From the NCBI GenBank assembly GCA_023614405.1, contig CM042689.1, positions 284,153,533 through 284,217,532 of the forward strand: DNA of 64,000 nt. The letters run 5' to 3'. Numbering within the stretch: position 1 is the first letter of the stretch; every line of letters starts with the position of its first letter. The position numbers and the translations under genes are program-made. Under the pieces are notes generated by a model. The model worked only from the letters and a program-made list of their open reading frames with translations. It made no database searches and was not told where the DNA came from. This DNA is from Avena insularis. Its lineage: Eukaryota; Streptophyta; Magnoliopsida; Poales; Poaceae. Of this stretch, positions 36,594 to 47,814 are shown in pieces.

Positions 36594-37129
36594 AAACATT
36601 TTGTAATACTTATTTCTTTTGGCAATTTATTTATGCGAAAAAACAATATGGTTCACTTAGGTGGAAAACTTGGCTATGAGCTTCCAGCTACTCAGGAACT
36701 AGTTCTATCATGTATATTTGTATATATTTTTAAACAACTCCTGGCTTATCCATTACATCGGTTTGTATGCTTGACCTTTCATGAGTCGGAAGACCCTCAG
36801 TCAAAACCATGCGCTCGGGTGATGATGCCCAATGGCACCGTAAAAAATCTAAGCACAAAATCACCGACTTCGAGTGCCAAAAGTCATTACTCCGGAATCC
36901 ACATAAAACAAGAAAGAACGTGTAGACTAGAAAACTTAAGCTAATTCCCGTAGGTGGAATTTTCACAAGTGAAAATGCAAATCTTGTGAATAAAGGTTTT
37001 ATATGATCCAAAAATGAACACCGAAGGAGGTAAAAGACTCAGCCATATGAGTGAACCAAATGCTTTATTTCATCAATCATATAAGAGGTACAAAGTAGAT
37101 AATAAAATATGCTAAGTGTAGAAAGGACG
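36594..37129. other. Spacer between the F reverse-strand gene and pol
   Basis: The 3' ends of the two opposed genes of F converge on this AT-rich stretch. No credible ORF; the open frames on both strands here are short. It may contain both 3' ends, but no poly(A) signal stands out enough to annotate. Confidence 0.55.
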
Positions 37130-39031
37130 TAGATGTGCTATGTTCCATGGCCAATCAAGCTCCGGGTAGTCATCATCTGGGTCACGTTGCTTACGCTTAT
37201 GATCCTAGTTTTGCCTATATTCCAACTCATGATTATCGATGAGGTAATAAGAACCATTGAGTAGTGCCTTGCTTATGATGAATGGTCCTTCCCATGGAGG
37301 GGATAATTTGTGTGACTTCTTCTTCTTAAGTTGGAGCACCAAATCCCCCTCTTTAAACGAGCAATGCCGAACGCGACGACTATGGTAGATGCATAGCTTC
37401 AGCTGGTAGATGGCAGATCTCTGGCATCCAGCATGCGCTCCTCCTTGAGAAGGTCCACATCTAAGTGTCTGGATTCTTCAATGTCATCTTCGTCGTAGGC
37501 AGAAACTCTTGGTGAATCGTGGAGGATGTCAGAAGGTAGGACTGTTTCTGCTCCATATACCATGAAGAAAGGGGTGTAGCTGGTGGATCCGTTGGGAGTA
37601 GTTCGTAAACTCCACAAAACATATGGCAATTACTCCGCCTAGGCTCCAACTGCACTATGCAGCGATGCTTCTAAGCGTGGCTTTATTCCCTGCAGAATTA
37701 GTCCATTGGCCTGTTCAACTTGACCATTAGACTATGGATGAGCAACATATGCTAGATCAAGGCGGATGCCTTTCTCCCAATGATAAGCCTCTACTTCTCT
37801 GAGTGGTAAGTTGCCACAGTTTTCGGTGATGATGCTATGTGGGAGACCAAATCTCACCACCAGATCCCGAACAAATCTAAGGGCAGTTGCCCCATCGAGC
37901 TTTCTAATGGGTTTATCTTCTATCCATTTTTTTTGAAATTTTAACTGCTAATAGCAGATCCGTAAACCCACAAGGTGCCATCTGCAACGGTCCAACCATG
38001 TCAAGTCCCCAGACTACAAACGGCCAAGTTATTGGTATGGTTCGCAATTTTTGGGTTGGCACATGTGGCTGCTGAGCATAAAAATGACACCCAACGCATG
38101 TCTCAACCAGCTTGTTGGCGTCCTCCTTCATGGTTAGCTAGTAGAATCCTTGCTGGAATTCTTTGGAGGCCAAAGATCAAGGAGGGGCATGGTTCCCGCA
38201 ATCTCCGAGATGAATCTAACAAAGGATATCAATACCTTCCTGCTGGGAAACACATTTTAGGTATACACCTGTGGTTCTTCTTTTATAGAGTTGTCCATTA
38301 ATTATGGTATAGGCCTTTGCTCTATGTACTGTTTGCCAACTTTCAACCTCTTTGACGGTCAAAGTTCCGTGTACGAGATACTCCATGAACGGTTTTGTCC
38401 AAGCCGGAGGGACTATTTTTACTGCATTAACAAATGAGTCGACTCTATCTGGGTTCTCATGGTCCGCTCCCATACGGATGGGGTCTGTAGATGCACCAGA
38501 AAAATGCCTGGCAGAATTGGTTTATGCCCTGGTCCAAGCTTTGATAGCAGATCAGCCGCCTCACTTTCCTCCCTATTGACGTACTTTAGTTCGTAACCTT
38601 CGAAACACTTGGTTATCTCATCCACTTCTTCTCAATATGCCACCATCATAGGGTTCCGCGCGTTCCAGGTGCCAGCCACCTGCTGTGCAACCAAGTTGGA
38701 ATCTCCACAACAAACTATGCGCTTAATGCCAATATCATTGGCTATGCAAAGTCCATGAATGAGTTCTTCATATTCCGCCATGTTGTTCATGGTCTCAAAG
38801 TGAATTTGCAGGACATAGTGCACGTTTTCCCTTGCTGCTGACTATAGTAGTACACCAGCCCCCGAGCCATTGAGCAGCTTTGATCCGTCAAAGTGCATCA
38901 CCCAATACTCTAGTTCTGGTATAGGAGTGTCATCTGGCAGCGTGCGAGATCAAAGATGGTTACCACGCTGACGAAGTGCAGTCTCTGTTTTCCCGACGCA
39001 TGGGCTAACCCGGCGGATTTGTAGTGACCTT
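37130..39031 (-). pseudogene. Element F pol remnant (archaeal-type RNase H and integrase)
   Basis: On the - strand, in order: an RNase H with the FDGSK start near 38890, NNMAEYEELIHGL and CCGDSNLVAQQV near 38700-38800; the linker to integrase (38216-38473); the zinc-binding region with CVGCHFYAQQPHVP near 38080; the integrase core beginning WGLDMVGPLQ near 38010; WSLRTTPNGSTSYTPFFMVYG near 37600; and a C-terminal domain to about 37130 with EGDLV and WEGPF motifs. Several in-frame stops and shifts are present. The RNase H is followed directly by integrase, the Tat arrangement. The upstream reverse transcriptase is cut off by element D. Confidence 0.82.
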
Positions 39032-39037
39032 TGATAC

Positions 39038-40329
39038 TAAAGGGATACGGGAAGGCTACACTAGTGCAAATCAAAATTTTCTACCGCGTAAACCAGGATT
39101 ACTGTTGTCATAGATCACGGGATTACCACTAGATGCGCAGTTGCAGAACTTGATGAAGCACGTCGATGTAGTGTAGATGATCTAGGTCTCCTCCTCCTTC
39201 TCGTCCCACGAGCAGCTCTCCTTGCGCGGATCGTCCAAGCGCTACAAATGCAGAGCCTCCGAGGTATCCACACGTAAAGGGTGGAAGCTTCAGACGCCGG
39301 ACTGCTAGGTCCACGCGTGCAACACAGGCGTGAGGAGTGGCGGCTGGGTGGAATGGTCTAACACTGGTCAGCTGACCCCACCCTCTCTTATATAGGCGTC
39401 CCTAGTGGGCTTCTACATTAGCAGCCCATTAAAACCCTAAGCCTGGTCCAATTCAGATCTAATCCTCATTAGGCTTCTAGCCCCTTAAGTGTGTGACCCT
39501 ATAGGTTGATATACGTATAGACATGACATGAATACACTTATTCTGTCAATAGTTGGTAGCGGCCTCTAGCAAGATGTGCCAACTCCTAAACGCGTACAAA
39601 GATCATATCGGACGAACCATCACAAGGTTTAGTACATGTCTTTCCCTTTGCCTCACGATATTTGGTCTAGCTCCAAGCTGACATCCCTTTCTCGATATTG
39701 TGATTCGGAATCCCTTTACTAGGTTAACTCTTAACCATATGTAGAACTACCATGCATTTCTGGATCCGATCACTCAAGGGGCCCAGAGATATCTCTCTCA
39801 AGTAGAGAGGGGCAAATCCCATCTTGATTGACCATGCCTTGCAGCATGCTTCAGAACAAACCCAAAAGCTACCTTTATAACTACCTAGTTACGGAGTAGC
39901 GTCTGATAGCCCCAAAGTATGTCGATCCACATCTCAAGTACATGCGACAATCTCAGGTCTAAGGATAAAACGTACATGATGTGTAGAGAGAGCTGCAACT
40001 AATTGCCAGTCTCAAGTTGGGTCAGTCCAACCCCATGTTCATAACATGTGTCCACATCATTGGTTTGACATCTCCATGTCTATGACTTGCGAAACATAGT
40101 CATCAACCAATCGATGTGCTAGTCTAATATTCACGTGTGTCCTCACATAAACTCTGACTAGGGACAACTATTAAATAACCATACAAGTAAAGAGTTTTAC
40201 AAATAATTCACACAATTGCCAATCAATACAAGTTGCCTGATATGGATATTCAAGGAACATTACAATAACTCATGGATACATAAGAAATATAAGCATCTCT
40301 ATGATTGCCTCTAGGGCATATTTCCTTCA
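39038..40329 (-). repeat. copia-2 3' LTR
   Basis: 1292 bp; on the - strand it begins TGAAGGAAATATGCCC. TATA box CTATATAAG at 39387-39395. The far end is degraded (CCCTTTA against CCCTAGA in the 5' LTR). Confidence 0.9.
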
Positions 40330-40344
40330 GTCTCCCACTTGCAC
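40330..40344 (-). promoter_or_regulatory. copia-2 polypurine tract
   Basis: GTGCAAGTGGGAGAC on the - strand, directly next to the 3' LTR. Confidence 0.88.
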
Positions 40345-40349
40345 TAGAG

Positions 40350-41140
40350 TCAATCTAGATTGTATCTAATACCTATTTCTCTTGCGTGCGCCTCATGCGC
40401 AGGCTGCGGGAGTGGCTTTGTAAAAGGATCAGCAATATTTGAGTCCATATGTATTTTGCATATCATGACACTATCATCCTCAACAAACTCTCGAATCTGA
40501 TGGTAACACATGCGAATATGTTTGTCTAGGTTCCTTGGCTTGTGCAATAGCACCATTGTTATCACAATAAACGTCCATGGGATTGGGCGCGCCCTGAACC
40601 ACACCAAGAGCGATCAGGAAATTCTTAATCCAAACAGCTTCCTTTGCAGCCTCCGAGGCGGCAATATATTCATCTTCTGTTGAAGAGGAGGCCACCGTAT
40701 CTTGCTTGGAACTTTTCCAACTCACATCACCACCATTCATGACAAACACATAACCAGATTGCGATCTGGAATCATCTGAGTCGTTAAGGTAACTCACATC
40801 TCTGTAACCCCTTACACTGAGTTCATCCTCACCTCCATAAACTAGAAACACATCCTTAGTCCTTCTCAAGTACTTAAGGATATTCTTTACCGCTGTCCAG
40901 TAACCTTCACCTAGATCAGCCTGATATCTGGTTGTAACACTTAGAGCATAGGAAACATCTGGGCGAGTACATATCATTGCATACATGATGGATCCAATAG
41001 CCGAAGCATATGGAACCCTACTCATGCACTCACGCTCATCAGTAGTCGAAGGACACTGAGTCTTGCTGAGTTTTATGCCGTGAGACATGGGCAAGAACCC
41101 CTTCTTAGCCTCTTCCATGCTGAACTGTTTCAACACTTTG
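40350..41140 (-). pseudogene. copia-2 RNase H region and pol C-terminus
   Basis: On the - strand the frame includes MYAMICTRPDVSYALSV, SGYVFVMNGGDVSWKSSKQ, TEDEYIAASEAAKEAVW and MDVYCDNNGAIA, the usual copia RNase H succession with its acidic residues. A frameshift near 40530-40560 moves the C-terminus (HIRMCYHQIREFVEDDSV, then DPFTKPLP) to another frame. Another frameshift near 41140 separates it from reverse transcriptase. Confidence 0.88.
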
Positions 41141-41787
41141 TCTATGTATACTCTGGCTTAATCCAATTAGCCTCCTTGATCTATGTTTATAGATCTTGAT
41201 GCCTAGAATATATGCCGCTTCTCCTAAGTCCTTCATCGAAAAACTATTTTTTAATGAGGTCTTAACAGACTCGAGCATAGGAATGTCATTTCCAATCAGC
41301 AATATGTCATCTACCTATAAGATTAGAAATACAAGCGCTCTCCCACTTTCCTTCTTGTAAACACAAGGTTCTTGTTCGTTTTTGATGAAGCCAAACTCCT
41401 TTACAACTTCATCAAATCGAATGTTCCAACTCTGAGATGCTTGCTTCAGCCCATAAATAGACTTTAGAAGTTTGCATACCTTTCCAGTATTGTTTGGATC
41501 GACAAAACCTTCGGGCTGCATCATATACACGTCCTCAGTTAGGAAAGCCGTCTTGACATCCATCTGCCATATTTCATAGTCGAAATGTGCAGCAATGGCT
41601 AGAATGATCCATATATATTTAAGCATAGCTACGGGCGAGAAAGTCTCGTCGTAGTCAACTCCTTGAACTTGTCGAAAACCTTTTGCAACAAGTCGAGCTT
41701 TATGGATGTGAACATTTCCATACATATAAATCTTCTTCTTATAGATCCATTTGCACTCGATGGCTTTAAAACCATCAGGCAGGTCAA
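41105..41787 (-). pseudogene. copia-2 reverse transcriptase, broken
   Basis: On the - strand it reads VDLPDGFKAIECKWIYKKK, then KARLVAKGFRQVQGVDYDETFSP, IWQMDVKTAFL and KSIYGLKQAS. The active-site motif should read YVDD, but the tyrosine codon is TAG (41315-41317), giving L-stop-V-D-D. Upstream it is interrupted by the nad4 fragment; copia sequence ends at NQVW (41993-41998) and resumes at VDLPDG. RNase H follows after a frameshift. Confidence 0.9.
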
Positions 41788-41977
41788 CCATAGAAGGATT
41801 TGGCGCTGCTCACTAAATTCAGTGGTTAATAAAATTTGTAAATCGGTGGTTCCATTTTGGAGAAGAATCAACAGAATAGCTAATAGCATAAAAACGGATC
41901 CAAGTAAAGTATATAGGAAAAACTGATATGCTGCCTTGATCTTTCTTTGTCTCGAACCCATACCCCTATAATGATGG
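41788..41977 (-). pseudogene. nad4: Mitochondrial nad4 fragment inside the copia-2 reverse transcriptase
   Basis: On the - strand a frame of about 57 codons matches plant mitochondrial NADH dehydrogenase subunit 4 (complex I, inner membrane). Visible phrases are GSRQRKIKAAYQFFLY, TLLGSVFMLLAILLILLQ and GTTDLQILLTTEFSEQRQ. From memory the usual protein differs in only about two positions of this stretch (T instead of N before GTTDL, R instead of Q after SE). A degraded nad4 upstream end is visible near 41960-41977. About 15 bp of unassigned sequence (41978-41992) separate it from copia. The nad4 frame differs from the copia frame and adds stops to it. Sense strand is the same as copia. It is a non-functional fragment. 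Confidence 0.87.
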
Positions 41978-41992
41978 TAGAGTAAGGGGTGG

Positions 41993-42998
41993 CCAAACTT
42001 GATTGTCTCCCATGGACTCTATATCGGATCTCATGGCGATCAGCCATTTCTCAGAGTCTGGGTCCACCATCTCTTCTACATAGGTCGCAGGCTCATCATT
42101 GTCTAACAATAATAATTCCAGCGTTTCACGGAGCCTCGCCGACCTTCGTGGTTGTGGTGCTTCTATTGCCATGGGTTCCTCAACTTGTTCTGCTACAATA
42201 GCATCACTTGTATAAGCATCCCTGACAGGCTCATCTTGAACTTCTTTAAGTCGCACCGACCTTCCACTCGTTCCCTTTGTGAGAAACTCTTTCTCTAGGA
42301 AAACACCGCTTCGAGCGACAAACACTTTGCCCTCTTCTCGGTTGTAGAAGTAATACCCTAAGGTTTCCCTCGGATATCCCACAAAAATGCACTTATCCGA
42401 TTTGGGTGTTAGATTGTCCGACTGAAATCGCTTGACAAATGCATCACACCCCCAAATCTTTAGAAAAGTCAAACTGGGATTCTTTCCAGTCCACATCTCA
42501 TATGGTGTCTTAACTATGGATTTAGATGGTACCCTATTAAGTGTGAAAGCTTTCATTTCTAGAGCATAACCGCAAAATGATAATGGTAAATCCGACTGGC
42601 TCATCATCGATCGAACCATGTCCAACAAAGTTCGATTGCGCCGTTCGGAGACCCTGTTTCTTTGAGGCGTTCCGGGCGGCGTGAGCTGTGGAACAATTCC
42701 GCAACTCTTAAGATGATTGCTAAATTCGTGACTCAAATATTCACCTCCGCGATCAGATCGCAAGGCCATTATTTTCTTGCCACGTTGATTCTCTACCTCA
42801 TTCTGAAACTCCTTGAACTTTTCAAAAGTTTAAAACTTATGCCTCATTATGTAGACATAACCATATCTACTGAAATCATCAATGAAAGTAATGAAGTAGT
42901 GATATCTTCCTCTGGCTGTCGTGCTCATTGGGTCCACACACATCAGTATGTATGAGTTCCAACAAGTCTATCGCTCTCTCGGGTAAACCCGAAAAAGG
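41993..42998 (-). pseudogene. copia-2 integrase core, C-terminus and linker
   Basis: On the - strand: HTDVCGP near 42940, then a +1 shift (an extra C near 42925) after which the frame runs through LRSDRGGEYLS, RTLLDMVRSMMSQSDLP and KCIFVGYP to the linker NDEPATYVEEMV and GDNQVW. The integrase acidic residues are recognisable (DVCGP aspartate, SDRGGE aspartate), but the catalytic glutamate region QRNRVSERRNRTL is altered only in flanking residues. The frame stays open from 42769 to 41966. Confidence 0.85.
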
Positions 42999-43604
42999 CT
43001 ATTTGGTCATCTTTCCAAGTAAAAAAGCCTGAGATGTCTCGTATGATTCAAAATCAAACGAAGTTAGAAGACCATCACCATGGAGCTTCTTCATGTGCTT
43101 TTCACTTATATGCCCCAAACGACAATGCCATAAATAGGTAGGACTCAAATCATTAGGCCGAAGCCTTTTAGCACTAACATTGTAAACATATGCATCATCA
43201 AGATTTAAAATAAATAACCCATTCACAATGGAAGAATTACCCATAAACATATCATTCTTAGAGATTACACAACCATTGTTTGCACTCGCGAATGAATAAC
43301 CATCCCTCATCAAACATGAAGGTGATAAAATGTTTCGACCCATACTAGGAATGTAATAACAATTATTCAACTCCATAATAAATCCTAACGGAAGGTGAAG
43401 TTGCATGACACCGACGAACAATGTAGCAACCCTTGCTTTATTTTCGACACGAAAATCCACTTCGCCTTTCTGCATTTCTCTAGTCCTTATTAGCCCCTGC
43501 ATCGAATTGCAAATATGAGCAGCCGATCCGGTATCAAATACCCAAGAGTTAACATAGGAATCAACAAGAAGAATGTCCACAACATTTACAACAAGTGTAC
43601 CTGA
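42999..43604 (-). pseudogene. copia-2 protease and integrase zinc-binding region
   Basis: The protease motif WVFDTGSAAHICNS (catalytic D-T-G) is near the start. The pre-integrase region LWHCRLGHISEKHMKKLH supplies the histidines of the integrase zinc site. The matching cysteine pair, normally C-x2-C before LLGKMTK, reads S-x2-F here (TSQAFLLGKMTK), so the zinc site is lost. The frame is separated from gag by an in-frame TAA near 43600 and ends at a stop after KMTK. Confidence 0.87.
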
Positions 43605-44456
43605 TTAGGAAGTACTCTTACTTCCACTCTTCTTCAAAGAAGCTTGGTACTTGCTGCAGTTTCTTTTCCAGTGGCCATGTTCATGACAAAAGAAGCACTT
43701 AGTGTCTTCTACAGGTCCATCCTTTTGCTTGGGTGCAGGCTTAGGGATCGTATCCTTAGCATTGCCCTTCTTCTTCTTCCAAGAAGTACCCTTTTTCTTG
43801 AAGCTAGGCTTGTTCTGCGCAGCCATCACATGGCTATGCCCTGCACACTTCTTCATGTCACTTTTTGTTGTCTTTAGCATTCCTCATAACTCATTAAGGC
43901 CCTTCTCCACCCCATGCATATGGTAGTTCGAAATGAACTGCCCATAGCTGGATGGACGAGACGCCAAAATGAAGTGAGTGGCCAACTCTTGGCCTAGTGG
44001 AAAACCAAGCTTTTCCAAAGTCTGACTGTAACCAACCATTTTGATCACATGGGGGCCTATAGCTGCTCCCTCTGATAGCTTGCATTCAAAAAAGGACTTG
44101 GCAACATTGTACCTCTTAGTCCTTGCCTGATCTTGGAACATGTCCTTAAGCGCAACGATCATATCGTACGCATCCTGATCCTCAAACTTCTTTTGAAGTT
44201 CAGGTTCCATGCATGCAAGCATAAGACAGCTAACCTCAAGAGAATCATCACATGCTCTCTTGTAGGCATTCTTTAGGGCAGCAGATGCATTATCAGTAGG
44301 TTCATCGGGTATTGGGGTATCAAGAACCGTTTCCTTTTTATCAGACCTGAGAACAATTCTCAGGTTATGGACCCAGTCCGTATAGTTTGTTCCATTTAGT
44401 TTATCCTTGTCAAGAATCGAACGCAAAGAAAAAGGTGATGTAGTGTTCGGTGCCAT
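43605..44456 (-). pseudogene. copia-2 gag with zinc knuckle
   Basis: Starts at the ATG at 44456 (MAPNTTSPFSLRSILDKDKL) and resembles BARE-type gag. It contains NYTDWVHNLRIVLRS, FEDQDAYDMIVALKDMF and a C-x2-C-x4-H-x4-C zinc knuckle (CFFCHEHGHWKRNC, about 43671-43712). An in-frame TGA at 43884-43886 separates the capsid part from the knuckle part. Gag packages element RNA in cytoplasmic particles. Confidence 0.9.
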
Positions 44457-45854
44457 TGATCTACAACAGAAAACATGCAAAATACTAAGCCATGTAACCA
44501 TGAAAGTCTAAAACATATTAAACAATTTAATAGCATATACTCCCACTTAAATAAATATTCCTCTATTGATACTAAGTGATTCAAGATCCACAATTAACAA
44601 GTAGACTAGTGAGCTTTAGCATCACTGCTAGAAGACAAGGTAAATCTGTAAGCAACACTTGCTAATCATATCACATATGACTTTTGTTGTTGGGTGACAT
44701 CTCTATGTCAAAACTAGGCGCCCAACCTTTATGCCCCTAGGTCCTTAACTGTTAAGATGACCTTCTCAAGCGCACCAACCCTTATGCATGTAGGTATCCG
44801 ATACAAACCCATCCAGCCAAGGAAAACCGCGGCACCCTAATTTCATAGGCCCACCAATGATTGTACAGAGCATAGGATGGTGCAAGGTTTGGTTGGGAGG
44901 GCATGGTTTAACTTAAACTTTGTGAGGGATCGTTCTACTACTATCATCTAAGCATGCATACAGTAAAACGCATAAGAATAACATTCAAATAGTTGTGACA
45001 CAGTATGACCCATTTTCTCATGGTGATCTCTATCGCCATAGAACCTGTCCACCATGATGATCTCCATCTTCATGTTCCATGCGAGCCATCCTCCAAGTGA
45101 TGAGTCCTCCAAGAACTAATACAAGCTATTACTCCTAACAGCTAGTAATCAAAATTACATAGTATTGGGATCATCACAAGTTGGCACGCATGCCATTACA
45201 ATAATTGACAACACATATGGCTCCAGCCGTGTTACCCTACTCACGACACGCAGGTCATGATAAATTTCATACATGCATCACATACATATATGGGTTATAC
45301 TGATCACATACATCCTACAAAAACAAGTTATAGAATCACATTCTACCGGATCATGTAAACTCGTAGCACCTAGTTACCTTAACGAGACACAAAAAGGGGC
45401 TACGACTAGGGGGTCTAGGGGGTCTCTCCCTGCGGGTTTCGAAGGGGCAGCTCCCCTCGCGGTATCTTTTCTACAAAACTATGAAAAATGAGAGATCGAA
45501 TCTACACAATTTTATTTAAGGATTTTGATCGGCAAATCAAATTTACCATAAACTGACTCTTGTTCCGATTCAATCAAACTCCTTTGATCATGGTACATAG
45601 ATTTTAGATCTAGGTTCCAATTCGATCAATCATATTGATCTTCGCGTGATTCAACATCATTTATGTGTCACTGTCTACCTCGATGGCAAAACCCGACCAG
45701 TAAGGGTAAGTCGTTCGACGACCTCAGAATCACGATCACGGAAAGCAAGATCATAGATCAATCCTGAACCACCGCAATACAAATGATCACATCATTCATA
45801 TCAAACTGCATATCACCATATGCAAACATCCCGAACCTATAACTGAATAGTATT
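44457..45854 (-). other. copia-2 untranslated leader
   Basis: About 1.4 kb between the primer site and gag, as long as in BARE-type elements, where it holds RNA dimerisation and packaging signals. I find no credible coding frame. Confidence 0.7.
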
Positions 45855-45867
45855 GGCTCTGATACCA
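45855..45867 (-). promoter_or_regulatory. copia-2 primer-binding site (initiator tRNA-Met)
   Basis: TGGTATCAGAGCC on the - strand, close after the 5' LTR, is the standard copia site complementary to initiator methionine tRNA. Confidence 0.93.
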
Positions 45868-45868
45868 C

Positions 45869-47160
45869 TCTAGGGATACGGGTAGGCTACACTAGCGCAA
45901 ATCAAAATTTTCTACCGTGTAAACCCGGATTACCGTTGTCATAGATCACGGGATTACCACTAGACGCGCAGTTGCGGAACTTCATGAAGCGCGTCGATGC
46001 AGTGTAGATGATCTACGTCTCCTCCTCCTTCTCGTCCCACGAGCAGCTCCCCTTGCGCGGCTCGTCCAAGCGCTACAGATGCAGCGCCTCCGAGGTATCC
46101 ACACGTACAGGGTGGAAGTGTCAGACGCCGGACTGCTAGGTTCACGCATGCAACACATGCGTGAGGAGTGGCAGCTGGGTGGAATGGTCTAACACTGGGC
46201 AGCTCGCCCCACCCTCTCTTATATAGGCGTCCCTAGTGGGCTTCTACATTAACAGCCCATTAGAACCCTAAGCCTGGTCCAATTCGGATCTAATCCTCAT
46301 TAGGCTTCCAGCCCCTTAAGTGTGTGACCCTATAGGTTCATATACATATAGACATGACACGAATACACTTATTCTATCAATAGTTGGTAGTGGCCTCTAG
46401 CAAGACGTGCCAACTCCTAAACGCATACAAAGATCATATCGGACGAACCATCACAAGGTTTAGTACATGTCTTTCCCTTTGCCTCACGATATTTGGTCTA
46501 GCTCCAAGCTGACCTCCCTTTCTCGATACTGTGATTTGGAATCCCTTTACTAGGTTAACTCTTAACCATATGTAGCACGGCCATGCATTTCTGGATCCGA
46601 TCACTCGAGGGGCCCAGAGATATCTCTCTCAATTAGAGAGGGGCAAATCCCATCTTGATTGACCATGCCTTGCAGCATGCTTCAGGACAAACCAAAAAGC
46701 TACCTTTATAATTACCCAGTTACGGAGTAGCGTCTGATAACCCGAAAGTATGCCGATCCACATCTCAAGTACATGCGACAATCTTAGGTCTAAGGACAAA
46801 ACGTACATGATGTGTAGAGAGAGCTGCAACTAATTTCCAGTCTCAAGTTGGGCCAGTCCAACCCCATGTTCATAACATGTGTCCACGTCATTGGATAGAC
46901 ATATCCATGTCTATGACTTGCGAAACATAGTCATCAACCAATCGATGTGCTAGTCTAATATTCACGTGTGTCCTCACATGAACTCCGACTAGGGACAACT
47001 ATTAAATAACCATACAAGTAAAGAGTTTCACAAACAATTCACACAATTGCCAATCAATACAAGTTTCCTGATATGGATATTCAAGGAACATTACAATAAA
47101 TCATGGATACATAAGAAATATAATCATCTCTATGATTGCCTCTAGGGCATATTTCCTTCA
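45869..47160 (-). repeat. copia-2 5' LTR
   Basis: 1292 bp, equal in length to the 3' LTR, beginning TGAAGGAAATATGCCC on the - strand. Confidence 0.9.
46218..46226 (-). promoter_or_regulatory. TATA box of the copia-2 5' LTR
   Basis: CTATATAAG on the - strand, at the matching place to 39387-39395 in the other LTR. Confidence 0.7.
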
Positions 47161-47814
47161 GATATGTCGTAAACGTATCTATAATTTTTGATGCTCCATG
47201 CTTGTTTTATATCATTTGTCTTATGTTTTGTCTACACTTTGAGGTATTTTTATACACTTTCTGGAACTAACCTATTGGCAAGATGCCACAGTGCCAGTTG
47301 CCTGTTTTATGTTGTTTTTTTGGTTTTAGAAAGCTAAAAAAAGAATATTCTCGGAATTGGACGGGACAAAAGCCAAAGTTCATATTTTTCCTGAATGATA
47401 TGGAAAAAAGACGAGACGGAGGAGGACACCAGGGTGGCCACACCCTAGGTGGGTGCGGGTCCCATCGTGGCCGCGCCCATAGGGGGTGTGGGCCCCTGGC
47501 CCTCCACCGACCTTGCCTCATTCGCTATAAGAAGCCCTCGACTCAGAAACCCTAAATCATCGACCAGAAAGCCACGAAAAGTTCCGTAGCACCGCCGTCG
47601 CTGAAGGGGAGATTCGAGGGACAGGAGTCTCTGTTCCGGCACCCTGCCGGGACAGGGAAGTGCCCCTAAAGCCATCTCCATCGATCTCCATCACCATCTC
47701 CATCACCGTTGTTGATTCCCATGATGAGGAGGGAGTAGTTCTTCCACGAGGCTAAGGGCTCTACCGGTAGCTATGTGTTCATCTCTCTCTATGCGTGATC
47801 TTGTTGTGTTCATG

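Larger units (their letters stand above)
32060..39031 (-). mobile_element. Element F: Tat-like Ty3/gypsy retrotransposon, 3' half in the window
   Basis: Read on the - strand. From its 3' end leftwards the window holds the 3' LTR (32060-32539), a region with a gene on the opposite strand (33147-36593), and the last part of pol (37130-39031). At 39031/39032 element D is inserted, with ACCTT (39027-39031) as presumed target copy. The rest of F (reverse transcriptase, protease, gag, 5' LTR) should lie beyond the right edge. The archaeal-type RNase H before integrase and the reverse-strand gene before the 3' LTR place it in the Tat lineage. Frames carry stops and shifts. Confidence 0.82.
39038..47160 (-). 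mobile_element. copia-2: full-length BARE/Angela-like Ty1/copia element carrying a mitochondrial insert
   Basis: 8123 bp with two 1292-bp LTRs, primer site, purine tract and the complete gag-protease-integrase-reverse transcriptase-RNase H order on the - strand. Flanked by GATAC and GATAT. By hand, the first about 205 aligned LTR bases differ at about 14 sites, so the copy is not young. Coding is broken by in-frame stops at 43884-43886, near 43600 and at 41315-41317, by several frameshifts, and by a nad4 fragment in the reverse-transcriptase region. It cannot make its own proteins now. Confidence 0.92.
39032..47814 (+). mobile_element. Element D: 5' LTR piece of a second A-family element, split by copia-2
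   Basis: Only LTR sequence of D is visible: TGATAC at 39032-39037 and its continuation 47161-47814 after copia-2. Together they make the first about 655 bp of an A-type LTR (compare 13599 onward), including the TATA box CTATAA at 47525-47530. Copia-2 inserted right after the first base of the LTR and duplicated GATAC (39033-39037; GATAT at 47161-47165). The LTR is then cut at 47814 by element E, whose target copy is TCATG (47810-47814). Whether D is a solo LTR or a full element depends on sequence to the right of the window. Confidence 0.8.
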
